Positions 27,323 through 35,938 of a DNA stretch of 64,000 bases are shown in pieces. Both the position numbers and the translations under genes were made by a program. Numbering within the stretch: the first letter of the stretch is position 1; each line of letters starts with the position of its first letter. The stretch is from Rhizobium sp. CB3090. Lineage in GTDB: Bacteria > Pseudomonadota > Alphaproteobacteria > Rhizobiales > Rhizobiaceae. The notes under the pieces were generated by a model. That model made no database searches. It was not told the origin of the DNA and worked only from the letters and a program-made list of their open reading frames with translations. The DNA is taken from NCBI RefSeq assembly GCF_029714285.1, contig NZ_CP121662.1, positions 2,604,001 through 2,668,000 on the forward strand. Direction: 5' to 3'.

Positions 27323-28120
27323 ATGAATGACTTCACATCTTTTGAAATCATATCCGGCAATCGTGACAAAGGCATGGTCATCCTCGGCGATCATGCAAAG
27401 CGGCACCTCCCCGAACGCTACGGACGGCTCGGCCTGCCGGAAACTACCTTTTCGCGGCATATCGCCTATGACATCGGCATCGAGGGGCTTTGCCGCCAAC
27501 TTTCGGCACGGCTTGGCGTTCCCGCCGTGCTGGGCGGCTTTTCCAGGCTGCTGATCGATCCGAACCGCGGCGAAGACGACCCGACCCTCATCATGAAGAT
27601 TTCCGATGGGGCGATCATCCCTGGCAATCATCCGATCACCGAGGAAGAGTGGAATTACCGCATCGAAGCTTTCCACCGGCCCTATCACCGCGCCGTGAAT
27701 GAGACGATCGCATCGGTCGCAGAGGCGACGGGCCGCGCGCCGCTGGTGCTCTCGCTGCATTCCTTCACACCGGCCTGGAAGGGCGTCCCTCGCCCTTGGC
27801 ATGCGAGCGTGCTCTGGGACAGCGACGAGCGCGCCGTGCTACCGCTTCTTGCAAAGCTCGGCGCCGACACCAATCTCGTTATAGGCGACAACGAACCCTA
27901 TGACGGGGCGCTGAGAAACGACACCATGTACCGCCATTGCATGGTCACGGGCATTCCGCATGCACTGCTGGAAGTCCGTCAGGATCTGATCGGCGACGAG
28001 GCTGGTATCAGCGAATGGGCCGAGCGCCTGGCACCGATCTTTTCGGCGATGAACGACGACCCGGCGCTGCATGAATATAAGCGCTACCCGTCGCGTACCG
28101 GCCCGTACGACGAGGCTTGA
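27323..28120 (+). CDS. N-formylglutamate amidohydrolase family protein
   Basis: A Zn-dependent hydrolase-like protein of about 265 residues (N-formylglutamate amidohydrolase/HutG2 family). Segments include MVILGDHAKRHLPERYGRLG, the conserved HIAYDIGIEGL, SRLLIDPNR, LVLSLHSFTP with His, and a C-terminal EVRQDLIGDEAG. It could release formate from N-formylglutamate in histidine breakdown, but no hut genes lie nearby. The start is uncertain: ATGs at 27278, 27302 and 27323 are all in frame without a clear ribosome site; I prefer 27323 because family similarity begins there. DUF1244 follows after 10 bp. Confidence 0.88.
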   Translation: MNDFTSFEIISGNRDKGMVILGDHAKRHLPERYGRLGLPETTFSRHIAYDIGIEGLCRQLSARLGVPAVLGGFSRLLIDPNRGEDDPTLIMKISDGAIIPGNHPITEEEWNYRIEAFHRPYHRAVNETIASVAEATGRAPLVLSLHSFTPAWKGVPRPWHASVLWDSDERAVLPLLAKLGADTNLVIGDNEPYDGALRNDTMYRHCMVTGIPHALLEVRQDLIGDEAGISEWAERLAPIFSAMNDDPALHEYKRYPSRTGPYDEA

Positions 28121-28130
28121 GGAGATAGAG

Positions 28131-28436
28131 ATGACCGAGCTCACCAAGGAACAGCAGACCGAACTGGAGGCCGCCGCCTTCCGTCGCCTTGTCGCGCATC
28201 TGCGCAAGCGCAGCGACGTTCAGAACATCGACCTGATGAACCTCGCCGGCTTCTGCCGCAACTGCCTCTCCAACTGGTATCGCGAGGCGGCCGAAGAAGC
28301 GGGCCTGCCGGTGACCAGGGACGAATCGCGCGAAATGGTTTACGGCATGCCCTACGAAGACTGGAAAAATCTGCATCAGACGGAGGCTTCCGCTGTGCAA
28401 AAAGCCGCTTTTGAGCAGAACAGGCCGAAGGAATAG
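28131..28436 (+). CDS. DUF1244 protein
   Basis: A 101-residue protein of the DUF1244 family: helical, with NLAGFCRNCLSNWYREAAEE including the conserved CRNC pair, then GMPYEDWKNLHQ. The function is unknown. GGAGATAGAG precedes the ATG at 28131, which starts 10 bp after the amidohydrolase stop; the two are probably co-transcribed. Confidence 0.9.
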   Translation: MTELTKEQQTELEAAAFRRLVAHLRKRSDVQNIDLMNLAGFCRNCLSNWYREAAEEAGLPVTRDESREMVYGMPYEDWKNLHQTEASAVQKAAFEQNRPKE

Positions 28437-28535
28437 GGCCACTTCCATAGAGACGACTTGACCTCGCGCTTCATTCGCGGCAGGTCAACGGCCCATCGAA
28501 TTCAGGCCTCAAGGCCGCAAGAGAGGATACGACAT

Positions 28536-28796
28536 ATGGAAGAAGTGGCCACGACCGGCGAGGTCAACGTAGCGGCGGCGGAACTCCGCCAGTTCATCGA
28601 GCGCATCGAGCGGTTGGAAGAAGAGAAGCAGACGATCGCCGACGACATCAAGGACGTGTTCGGCGAAGCGAAAGGCCGTGGCTACGACACCAAGGCAATG
28701 AAGACGATCATCAGGCTGCGCAAGAAGGATGCCAATGAACGTCTTGAGGAAGAATCCATCCTTCAGACCTACATGGCCGCGCTTGGAATGGAATGA
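28536..28796 (+). CDS. gapR: GapR-family (DUF2312) DNA-binding protein
   Basis: An 86-residue protein with the DUF2312 pattern ([46 protein letters not shown]). In Caulobacter the family protein GapR is a nucleoid-associated tetramer that binds overtwisted DNA ahead of replication and transcription and stimulates gyrase and topoisomerase IV. The length and the GRGYDTK.MK motif agree with that family. The start is the ATG at 28536 with GAGAGGA upstream. Confidence 0.92.
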   Translation: MEEVATTGEVNVAAAELRQFIERIERLEEEKQTIADDIKDVFGEAKGRGYDTKAMKTIIRLRKKDANERLEEESILQTYMAALGME

Positions 28797-29256
28797 TCAC
28801 GCCTTTCGGGCGGCCAGCACTCGATAAGGCCGCCTGATACCTTCTTGTCGGTTCGACAAAGCCCACGCTTGCTACCTCCTGCAAAGCTTGGAATTCCTTA
28901 TTTTCCTCGCAGCCACATTCTTTATAGCTCGATAGCTCGCGCAGATGCGCCCGCCGCTTAAGGAACAAATCTTCCCATTGGCGATCGCTTGGCTCGACCG
29001 GACCGCCCCACTCCAGGCAAAGCCGGCCGGCGAAAACCACCTGCAGTCGATCACCTCGCGCAATTATCCAGAAAACGCAAAGAAGTAAGGGAAATCGTCG
29101 CTTACGACCTCCAGATTTGCCCCATCCTCCCGTTGTTAACTGATAGTTAACCATAATTGCATTTATGCCAAATATCGATCTCAGGGGCTTGATTTCACAA
29201 TGCGCCGCGTAATTTGCCCATGAATATAATGATAAACGATTGCCGCGATCCCAAAG
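28797..29256. promoter_or_regulatory. 460-bp gap upstream of the cellulose operon
   Basis: No well-supported gene. A minus-strand frame (ATG at 29154, reading MVNYQLTTGGWGKSGG) stays open to 28711, running into gapR antisense; I do not call it. The AT-rich right part (about 29120-29256) is the likely promoter region of bcsN and contains a perfect palindrome at 29135-29151. Confidence 0.45.
29135..29151. promoter_or_regulatory. Perfect 17-bp palindrome (possible operator) upstream of bcsN
   Basis: GTTAACT-GAT-AGTTAAC: two exact 7-bp arms around a 3-bp centre, 105 bp before the bcsN start, in AT-rich DNA. The symmetry and position fit a dimeric regulator's operator for the cellulose operon, but that is inference. 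Confidence 0.5.
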
Positions 29257-30243
29257 ATGCACTTAGTCAAGATATTCACGCTCGTAACATTGGCCGCTTT
29301 GGGGACCAGTTGCACGACAACGGGCGGAGTGCGGCAATCGGCTGGTCCAGAAACCGTTCCTAATGAGAAAGCATTGGCGTTCCCACCGCCCGGCGGCCCT
29401 GCCATCGTCAGCGTGGTCGAACGCAAACATAAGGACGATGTGGAACAGACGATTTCGCTCGCCACGTCATCGTCGGTTCCTGGTCAGAACTTCCTCAAAG
29501 TGCAGTTTCTCGGCGGGTCCGGCTCGAACCCGGGACTGGGCAGCACACCGTATGCAATGATCAGCGAAAGTGCGATCTCGCGTGAGATGGCTGCGACGAT
29601 ACCAGGCGTCCGGCTCGCTCGCTCCGCTACCTTCGTGCAGAACAGCTACGGCCCCTTCGGTTATGCTTCCGGCCAGAGCCGGGCGGGCGATACCTGCGTT
29701 TACGCCTGGCAGCAAATTCAGGCAGGCCAGTCTGCGCCGGTAGAGCAGCGCAATTTCAGCATGGTGCAGGTCAGGCTCCGGCTCTGTGATGCGCAAGCAA
29801 ACGAGCGGCAACTTCTGAGCACCGTCTACGGCTACACGATCGCCGGCGGCTTCGAAAACGAAGCCCTGAACCTCTATGGTGCCCCGCGGGGAGCCGATGC
29901 TTTGCTTGGTCGCCCGGGCGATCCGATTTATCCGGACGCGGGAGGGTATCGCAACGGAGCGACGCCTATCGGCTACGAAGCCCGCCCCGTCATTCGTCCC
30001 GCAATCGTTACCCGTCAGACGACGGTCCAGCCGCAAGCCGTCACTGTGGCAGCGCCTCAAGCAATCGGTCCTCGCGTGCCATTGCCCGATCCGCAAGGCG
30101 GCGCTCCCCAGGCAGGTGTCATGACCGCGCCGGCACGGATACCGGGGCAGGTTCAGCCAAGAACGACGGGAACCAACGGTACAATCGTACCATCGCCAGA
30201 CTGTATCGGCGACGCGGCTACGAACGCTGCCTGCCGGAGATAA
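29257..30243 (+). CDS. bcsN: Cellulose biosynthesis protein BcsN
   Basis: A 328-residue exported protein, first gene of the cellulose operon. The N-terminus is a signal peptide that may be a lipoprotein signal (TLVTLAALGTSC), though the lipobox is imperfect. The central domain (YAMISESAISREMAATIPGV) fits BcsN, a protein known from alphaproteobacterial cellulose operons with unclear function. The C-terminal third is Pro/Gln/Ala-rich and probably disordered. The start at 29257 puts the signal peptide at the N-terminus. bcsA starts 57 bp downstream. Confidence 0.82.
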   Translation: MHLVKIFTLVTLAALGTSCTTTGGVRQSAGPETVPNEKALAFPPPGGPAIVSVVERKHKDDVEQTISLATSSSVPGQNFLKVQFLGGSGSNPGLGSTPYAMISESAISREMAATIPGVRLARSATFVQNSYGPFGYASGQSRAGDTCVYAWQQIQAGQSAPVEQRNFSMVQVRLRLCDAQANERQLLSTVYGYTIAGGFENEALNLYGAPRGADALLGRPGDPIYPDAGGYRNGATPIGYEARPVIRPAIVTRQTTVQPQAVTVAAPQAIGPRVPLPDPQGGAPQAGVMTAPARIPGQVQPRTTGTNGTIVPSPDCIGDAATNAACRR

Positions 30244-30300
30244 TGAAACAACTTGGGAGCGTCGACAGGCGCTCGGCTCAGCGCCATTGAAGGGACGTCG

Positions 30301-32490
30301 ATGCATACAGCACGAAGCATTCTGATGTGGATTGCGGTTTCGCTATGCGGGATCGTCCTCATCACATTGCCGGTCAACTTGCAGACTCAACTCATCGCGA
30401 GCACCGCTGTCGTTGCCTTCATGGCGATCATCAAGATCCTCAAGGCTCAAGGAACGTGGCGGCTGATCGCGCTTGCTTTCGGTACATCGATCGTGTTGCG
30501 CTACGTCTATTGGCGCACGACCAACACCCTGCCACCCGTCAATCAGCCGGAAAACTTCATTCCTGGCCTGCTGCTCTACCTGGCGGAAATGTACAACGTC
30601 GCCATGCTGATGCTCAGCCTTTTCATCGTTGCGACGCCCTTGCCCTCGCGCCCCGCCCACGCATCGAAGGTACAGCAATATCCATCCGTCGATGTTTTCG
30701 TACCATCCTACAATGAAGACACCAAGCTTCTCGCCAATACGCTCGCTTCCGCCAAGACGATGGATTATCCGGCCGACAAGCTCAAGGTTTGGCTGCTCGA
30801 CGACGGCGGTACTTTGCAGAAGCGCAACTCCACCAAACTTTTGGAATCGCAGACCGCAATTGCCCGCCACAATGAACTCAAACAGCTTTGTGAAGATCTC
30901 GATGTCGAATATCTAACGCGTGATCGCAACGAGCATGCCAAGGCCGGCAACCTCAACAATGGTTTGAAGCATTCGAACGGTGAGCTGATCGCCGTCTTCG
31001 ATGCCGACCATGCGCCGGCCCGCGATTTTCTGCTCGAAACCGTCGGTTATTTCGAAGACGATCCGAAGCTCTTTCTCGTCCAGACGCCGCATTTCTTCAT
31101 CAATCCCGATCCGCTGGAGCGCAATCTTCGGACATTCGACAATATGCCCAGCGAGAACGAGATGTTCTACGGCATCATTCAGCGCGGCCTCGACAAGTGG
31201 AATGCCGCCTTCTTTTGCGGTTCGGCGGCTGTATTGAGCCGCGCTGCGCTGGAATCCCAGAAGGGCTTCAGCGGGATCAGCATCACGGAGGACTGCGAAA
31301 CCGCGCTTGCCCTTCATGGCAGCGGCTGGAACAGCATCTATGTCGACAAGCCGCTCATCGCCGGTTTGCAGCCCGCGACCTTTGCGAGCTTCATCGGCCA
31401 GCGCAGTCGCTGGGCGCAAGGCATGATGCAAATCCTCCGCTTCCGCTTCCCGCTGCTGAAGCGCGGCCTCACGCTGCCGCAACGGCTCTGCTATATGTCC
31501 TCCACGCTCTTCTGGCTCTTTCCCTTTCCCCGCACCATTTTCCTGTTCGCGCCGCTCTTCTATCTTTTCTTCGATCTCGAGATCTTCACGGCATCCGGTG
31601 GCGAATTCCTGGCCTACACGCTTGCCTATATGCTCGTGAACCTCATGATGCAGAACTATCTCTACGGTTCCTTCCGCTGGCCGTGGATTTCGGAACTTTA
31701 TGAATACGTTCAGACGGTGCACCTGCTGCCCGCCGTCGTCTCGGTCATGCTCAATCCGCGAAAGCCGACGTTCAAGGTCACGGCTAAGGACGAATCGATC
31801 TCGACCAGCCGTCTATCGGAGATCAGCCGCCCTTTCTTCGTGATTTTCGCCGTGCAGATCCTTGCGGTCGCGGTAACGATATACCGCATCTATGCCGAAC
31901 CTTATAAGGCGGATGTGACGCTTGTCGTCGGCGGATGGAATATGATCAACCTGATCCTCTCGGGTTGTGCGCTTGGCGTTGTCTCCGAGCGTGGCGAGCG
32001 CGCGTCCTCCCGCCGTGTCAGGGTCAATCGGCGCAGCGAATTCGGCGTCAACGGCAAGTGGAATTCTGCCTCCATCGAAGACGTTTCCGTTCACGGCGCG
32101 CGGCTGAACGTCTTCAACAAGGAGCTTGATCCGATCGTCGCGGGTGCGGAAGGCGTGCTCCGATTTCAGCCCTACAGCGGCGCGGAAATGGAAACGCTGT
32201 CGGTTGTCGTCCGCAACATCCAGCGAACCGGCGAGATAACGACAATCGGCTGCCAGTATGTTCCGAAAGGTGCCCTGGATCATCGTCTGATTGCAGATCT
32301 GGTGTTTGCAAACTCCGATCAATGGACGCAGTTCCAGCAAGGCCGCCGCCGCAATCCCGGCATCATTCGCGGAACGATATGGTTTCTGGGTCTGTCGCTT
32401 TATCAGACAAGCCGCGGTCTGCTTTATCTTTTCCGCAGTGTGCGATCCGAGCGCGATACGGAGCAGCAAGAGCTAAAGGCGAGCAATTGA
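30301..32490 (+). CDS. bcsA: Cellulose synthase catalytic subunit BcsA
   Basis: Inner-membrane processive glycosyltransferase (GT2) making beta-1,4-glucan from UDP-glucose. The 729 residues include N-terminal membrane helices, then DD at 167-168 (LLDDGGT), DAD at 234-236, TED near 329-331 and Q367RSRW371. A second set of membrane helices follows, then a C-terminal PilZ domain from about residue 570 (RVRVNRRSEFG and DVSVHGARL, the RxxxR and D.S..G motifs that bind c-di-GMP). The start is the ATG at 30301; the frame is open 16 codons further up without a good site. The stop and the bcsB start share one base (TGATG). Confidence 0.98.
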   Translation: MHTARSILMWIAVSLCGIVLITLPVNLQTQLIASTAVVAFMAIIKILKAQGTWRLIALAFGTSIVLRYVYWRTTNTLPPVNQPENFIPGLLLYLAEMYNVAMLMLSLFIVATPLPSRPAHASKVQQYPSVDVFVPSYNEDTKLLANTLASAKTMDYPADKLKVWLLDDGGTLQKRNSTKLLESQTAIARHNELKQLCEDLDVEYLTRDRNEHAKAGNLNNGLKHSNGELIAVFDADHAPARDFLLETVGYFEDDPKLFLVQTPHFFINPDPLERNLRTFDNMPSENEMFYGIIQRGLDKWNAAFFCGSAAVLSRAALESQKGFSGISITEDCETALALHGSGWNSIYVDKPLIAGLQPATFASFIGQRSRWAQGMMQILRFRFPLLKRGLTLPQRLCYMSSTLFWLFPFPRTIFLFAPLFYLFFDLEIFTASGGEFLAYTLAYMLVNLMMQNYLYGSFRWPWISELYEYVQTVHLLPAVVSVMLNPRKPTFKVTAKDESISTSRLSEISRPFFVIFAVQILAVAVTIYRIYAEPYKADVTLVVGGWNMINLILSGCALGVVSERGERASSRRVRVNRRSEFGVNGKWNSASIEDVSVHGARLNVFNKELDPIVAGAEGVLRFQPYSGAEMETLSVVVRNIQRTGEITTIGCQYVPKGALDHRLIADLVFANSDQWTQFQQGRRRNPGIIRGTIWFLGLSLYQTSRGLLYLFRSVRSERDTEQQELKASN

Positions 32491-34892
32491 TGAAAAGCGT
32501 CCTTTCAGCGCTGATTTTCCTGCTTGGCGCCGCGATCGCCCATGCTCAGACGGCGCCTTTCGACATGTCCGGTGAACGACCGAAAGGCGCAAAGCCGGTC
32601 GTGCCGGAAACAGTGATACCGCGCGCAACTGTACCGCAGGCGACCACTCCACAAGTCGCGACCCCGCAAGCAACCACACCCCGAACAGGCGCACCGCAGA
32701 CGGTCACGCCCGTAGCGCCGACGCAAAACATTCCGGCGGCAAAGCAGGCCGCTGATTTCCGGCGGTATGTGGTGCCGTTCGCAGATTTTCGGCTGGAAGG
32801 CGAATATGATCGGAAATCCTGGTCGATTTACCTCACTCCCGAACAGGCCGCCGCCCCAGCCAAGTTCAATTTCGCCTATCAGAATGCGGTCGTCGTCGCG
32901 CCCGAGGCTTCGCAACTGACCATCTTTCTCAACAATCGCGCAATCGGCCAGCAGCAGATCGGCTCGCCGGACAACGCCACTGCGATCAGTTTCGACATTC
33001 CGCGCGGTCTGCTGCAGCCGGGCGACAATCTGGTGACCTTCGAAGCGACAGAGCGTCATCGTACCGATTGCAACATCCAGTCGACCTACGAACTTTGGTC
33101 TGATATCGATCCGGCAAAGACCTATCTGAGCTTTGGCGAGCAGGATGCACAAAGGCTGTCGAGCACGGACGCCATCCGGGCAATCGGCGTCGATGGTGCC
33201 GGCAAGACCGAATTCAACCTCGTCGTGCCGGCTCTGGCGCAGCCGGGTACCACCAAACCGTTGCTGCGACTGGCTCAGGGCCTTTCGCTGCTAAGCGGAA
33301 TGCCGAATGAAACCTTTTCCTTCAGCACGGACTCGCTACCCCCACCCGGTCCGGGAAAAATGACGATACTCGTCGGGACGCCCGCTGAACTGCAATCGTT
33401 GTTTTCGGCACCCGTTGCAGCGCAGACCGCCGCATTGGCAACCTTCGTCAGGGATCCCCGCACGGGCTCGACGATCCTTCTCGTCAGCGGCCCGTCCTGG
33501 CAGGCGATTTCCGGCGCAATCGATACCATCGTCTCACCGACCGACAGAGACCCGACCGTCCGCCGCGATACCCTCATAACCCAGCGCTGGACGGCACCGG
33601 ACGCGCCATTCCTGTTTTCGGATACGAGCCTTTCATTCTCGCAATTGGGCATCAACACGACGGAATTTTCGGGGCGCCGCTTCCACACAAGCTTCAATGT
33701 GGCAATCCCGTCGGACTTCTATGCCAATGCCTATGGCGAGGCGACCATCCTTCTTGATGCCGCCTATGCGAAAAGCGTTTTGCCGGGGAGCCATATCGAC
33801 GTCTATGTCAATGGAAGCATCGCCACGACAAAGCCGATTACCGCGACCGGTGGCGGCATTTTCAGGCATCTGCCCATTCGCGTGACGATGCGCCACTTCA
33901 AGCCTGGCCTCAATACCGTGACGCTGGAAGCGATGTTGCTGACCAATGAAGACCAGGCATGCGTGCCCGGCACGACCTCCGGCACAGCGCCACGTTTCGC
34001 CCTTTTCGATACGAGCCAATTTCACATGCCGGATTTCGCCAGGGTCGCTCAGCGCCCGAATCTGGCGGCGCTGGCAGGCACGAGCTACCCTTACAACCGT
34101 GGTCTCGTGCCGGCCCTCTTCATCGACCGCACCGATCCCGATACCTTATCCGCAACGGCAACATTGCTCGGACAGATGGCAGTCGTCGGCGGGCATCCCA
34201 TCGACCTGGATCTGATCGCCTCGCCGAGCGGCGTCGGAAACCGCGATGCAATCTTCGTGGGCTCGATTTCACAAATGCCGACGACCACCTTGTCGCAGAT
34301 GAACATTGCGACGGCCAGCCAGGCATCCTGGCGCCCGGTCACATCGGGGCAAGGCAGCCAACCGGAAACGGCAGTCACGTTCGACGAATGGCGATCGAGA
34401 ATCGGCGGCGGGGCGTTGCAGCAGCAGATTTCGCTGTTTCAGGATTGGATGCGCCGCAATTTCGATATCTCGCTGAGTTCGTTGCAGTTCATGCCCGGTG
34501 CCGAGCGCGTCTTCACGCCTTCGAATGCCAACAGCTTCATGATAGCTCAGGGAAAAAGCGCCACAGGCGAATCCTCCTGGACGATCGTCACGGCACCTTC
34601 GGCAAAGGACCTCAGAGCCGGGGTAGAAGCCATGACGTCCCAAGTCGATTGGCCGCAGATTGCCGGTCATATCACCGTTTACTCCAGCAAGACCGGGAAG
34701 ATCGAGACGGTTCCCGTCAGCCGCTTCGACTTCGTCATGACGCAGCCTTGGTCGTTTACCAACTACCGTCTGATTGCTGCGAACTGGCTTTCGACCAACA
34801 TTCTGTCCTACGCATTCCTGCTTATCATCTTCTTCTTGCTGATCGGCATCACGACGTCAGGGATTCTTGCAAAGATCGGCAGGCGCGGATGA
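32490..34892 (+). CDS. bcsB: Cellulose synthase periplasmic subunit BcsB
   Basis: Membrane-anchored periplasmic partner of BcsA that guides the glucan. The 800 residues begin with a signal peptide (SVLSALIFLLGAAIAHAQ). A repetitive Pro/Thr/Ala stretch follows (about 35-75, with units like VATPQATTPRTGAP), then alternating carbohydrate-binding and flavodoxin-like domains (LEGEYDRKSWSIYLTPEQ; TILVGTPAELQSLF), and a C-terminal membrane helix (NILSYAFLLIIFFLLIGITT). Start codons further upstream lie inside bcsA and are rejected. The stop overlaps the bcsZ start by four bases. Confidence 0.97.
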   Translation: MKSVLSALIFLLGAAIAHAQTAPFDMSGERPKGAKPVVPETVIPRATVPQATTPQVATPQATTPRTGAPQTVTPVAPTQNIPAAKQAADFRRYVVPFADFRLEGEYDRKSWSIYLTPEQAAAPAKFNFAYQNAVVVAPEASQLTIFLNNRAIGQQQIGSPDNATAISFDIPRGLLQPGDNLVTFEATERHRTDCNIQSTYELWSDIDPAKTYLSFGEQDAQRLSSTDAIRAIGVDGAGKTEFNLVVPALAQPGTTKPLLRLAQGLSLLSGMPNETFSFSTDSLPPPGPGKMTILVGTPAELQSLFSAPVAAQTAALATFVRDPRTGSTILLVSGPSWQAISGAIDTIVSPTDRDPTVRRDTLITQRWTAPDAPFLFSDTSLSFSQLGINTTEFSGRRFHTSFNVAIPSDFYANAYGEATILLDAAYAKSVLPGSHIDVYVNGSIATTKPITATGGGIFRHLPIRVTMRHFKPGLNTVTLEAMLLTNEDQACVPGTTSGTAPRFALFDTSQFHMPDFARVAQRPNLAALAGTSYPYNRGLVPALFIDRTDPDTLSATATLLGQMAVVGGHPIDLDLIASPSGVGNRDAIFVGSISQMPTTTLSQMNIATASQASWRPVTSGQGSQPETAVTFDEWRSRIGGGALQQQISLFQDWMRRNFDISLSSLQFMPGAERVFTPSNANSFMIAQGKSATGESSWTIVTAPSAKDLRAGVEAMTSQVDWPQIAGHITVYSSKTGKIETVPVSRFDFVMTQPWSFTNYRLIAANWLSTNILSYAFLLIIFFLLIGITTSGILAKIGRRG

Positions 34893-35938
34893 GGCGCTGG
34901 TGCACCATGATCATTGCCGGAGGCATCGCTCTCACGACGATGTGCCAGCCACTTGCAGCCCAACACGCCGCAATCACTCCTGAGGCATGGGCTGCCTACA
35001 AGGCGAAATTCCTCGATGCGAACGGCCGCATCGTCGACAATGGAAATGACAATATCAGTCATAGCGAAGGACAGGGCTATGGCTTGCTGCTCGCCTATCT
35101 TTCGAACAGTCCCGCCGATTTCGAACAGATATGGTATTTCACGCGGACCGAGCTGCTGCTGCGCGACGATGGTCTCGCCGCCTGGAAATGGGACCCGGCC
35201 GTCACGCCCCATGTGACGGATACGAACAATGCCTCCGACGGCGACATGTTGATCGCTTACGCCCTGGCGCTGGCGGGATCGGCATGGAACAAGAAAGACT
35301 ATTTGGAGGAGGCGGTGACGATAGCGCAGGCGCTGCTTTCGCATGCCGTAATCCACACTGGCGGACGGACGCTGCTACTCCCCGGCATCAAAGGTTACGG
35401 GGCCGCTGAACGGGAAGACGGACCTGTCGTCAATCCCTCCTACTGGGTCTATGAAGCCATTCCCGTCATGGCACTCTTGGCGCCTTCCGATGAATGGCAA
35501 AAGCTTACGGATGACGGCCTGTCCCTGCTGCGGTCAGTGCAGTTTGGACCGCGAAAATTGCCGGCGGACTGGGTGAGCCTGCGCGCCAAGCCCAAACCCG
35601 CTGACGGCTTCGACGCCGAATTCGGTTACAATGCCATTCGCATCCCGCTTTACCTTGCGCGGGCAGGGATTTCCGACAAGGCGCTGTTGACGCGGCTGCA
35701 GGCGGGTATGACGGTCGAAGGCGATGAGCCGGCCACGATCGACCTGGAGACAGGCAAGCCAAAACAGCCACTTACGGACCCGGGTTATCGAATTGTTAAC
35801 GATGTTGTGGCGTGTGTAACAAGCGGGGCGAAGTTGCCCGCTTCGGTTCGGCAATTCGCGCCGTCACTCTACTATCCGTCGACCCTTCAATTGTTGGGCC
35901 TGGCTTTCGTCGAGGAGAAACATCCGGAGTGTTTATAA
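34889..35938 (+). CDS. bcsZ: Endo-beta-1,4-glucanase BcsZ (GH8)
   Basis: Periplasmic cellulase of glycoside hydrolase family 8, needed for normal cellulose production in many bcs operons. The 349 residues have a signal peptide (TMIIAGGIALTTMCQPLAAQ), the general acid E60 in NISHSEGQGYGLLLAYL, and the conserved NNASDGDMLIAYALA segment with the catalytic-region Asp (about 117-119). The start overlaps the bcsB stop (ATGA). The 3' end overlaps the next gene by 10 bp. Confidence 0.96.
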   Translation: MRRWCTMIIAGGIALTTMCQPLAAQHAAITPEAWAAYKAKFLDANGRIVDNGNDNISHSEGQGYGLLLAYLSNSPADFEQIWYFTRTELLLRDDGLAAWKWDPAVTPHVTDTNNASDGDMLIAYALALAGSAWNKKDYLEEAVTIAQALLSHAVIHTGGRTLLLPGIKGYGAAEREDGPVVNPSYWVYEAIPVMALLAPSDEWQKLTDDGLSLLRSVQFGPRKLPADWVSLRAKPKPADGFDAEFGYNAIRIPLYLARAGISDKALLTRLQAGMTVEGDEPATIDLETGKPKQPLTDPGYRIVNDVVACVTSGAKLPASVRQFAPSLYYPSTLQLLGLAFVEEKHPECL

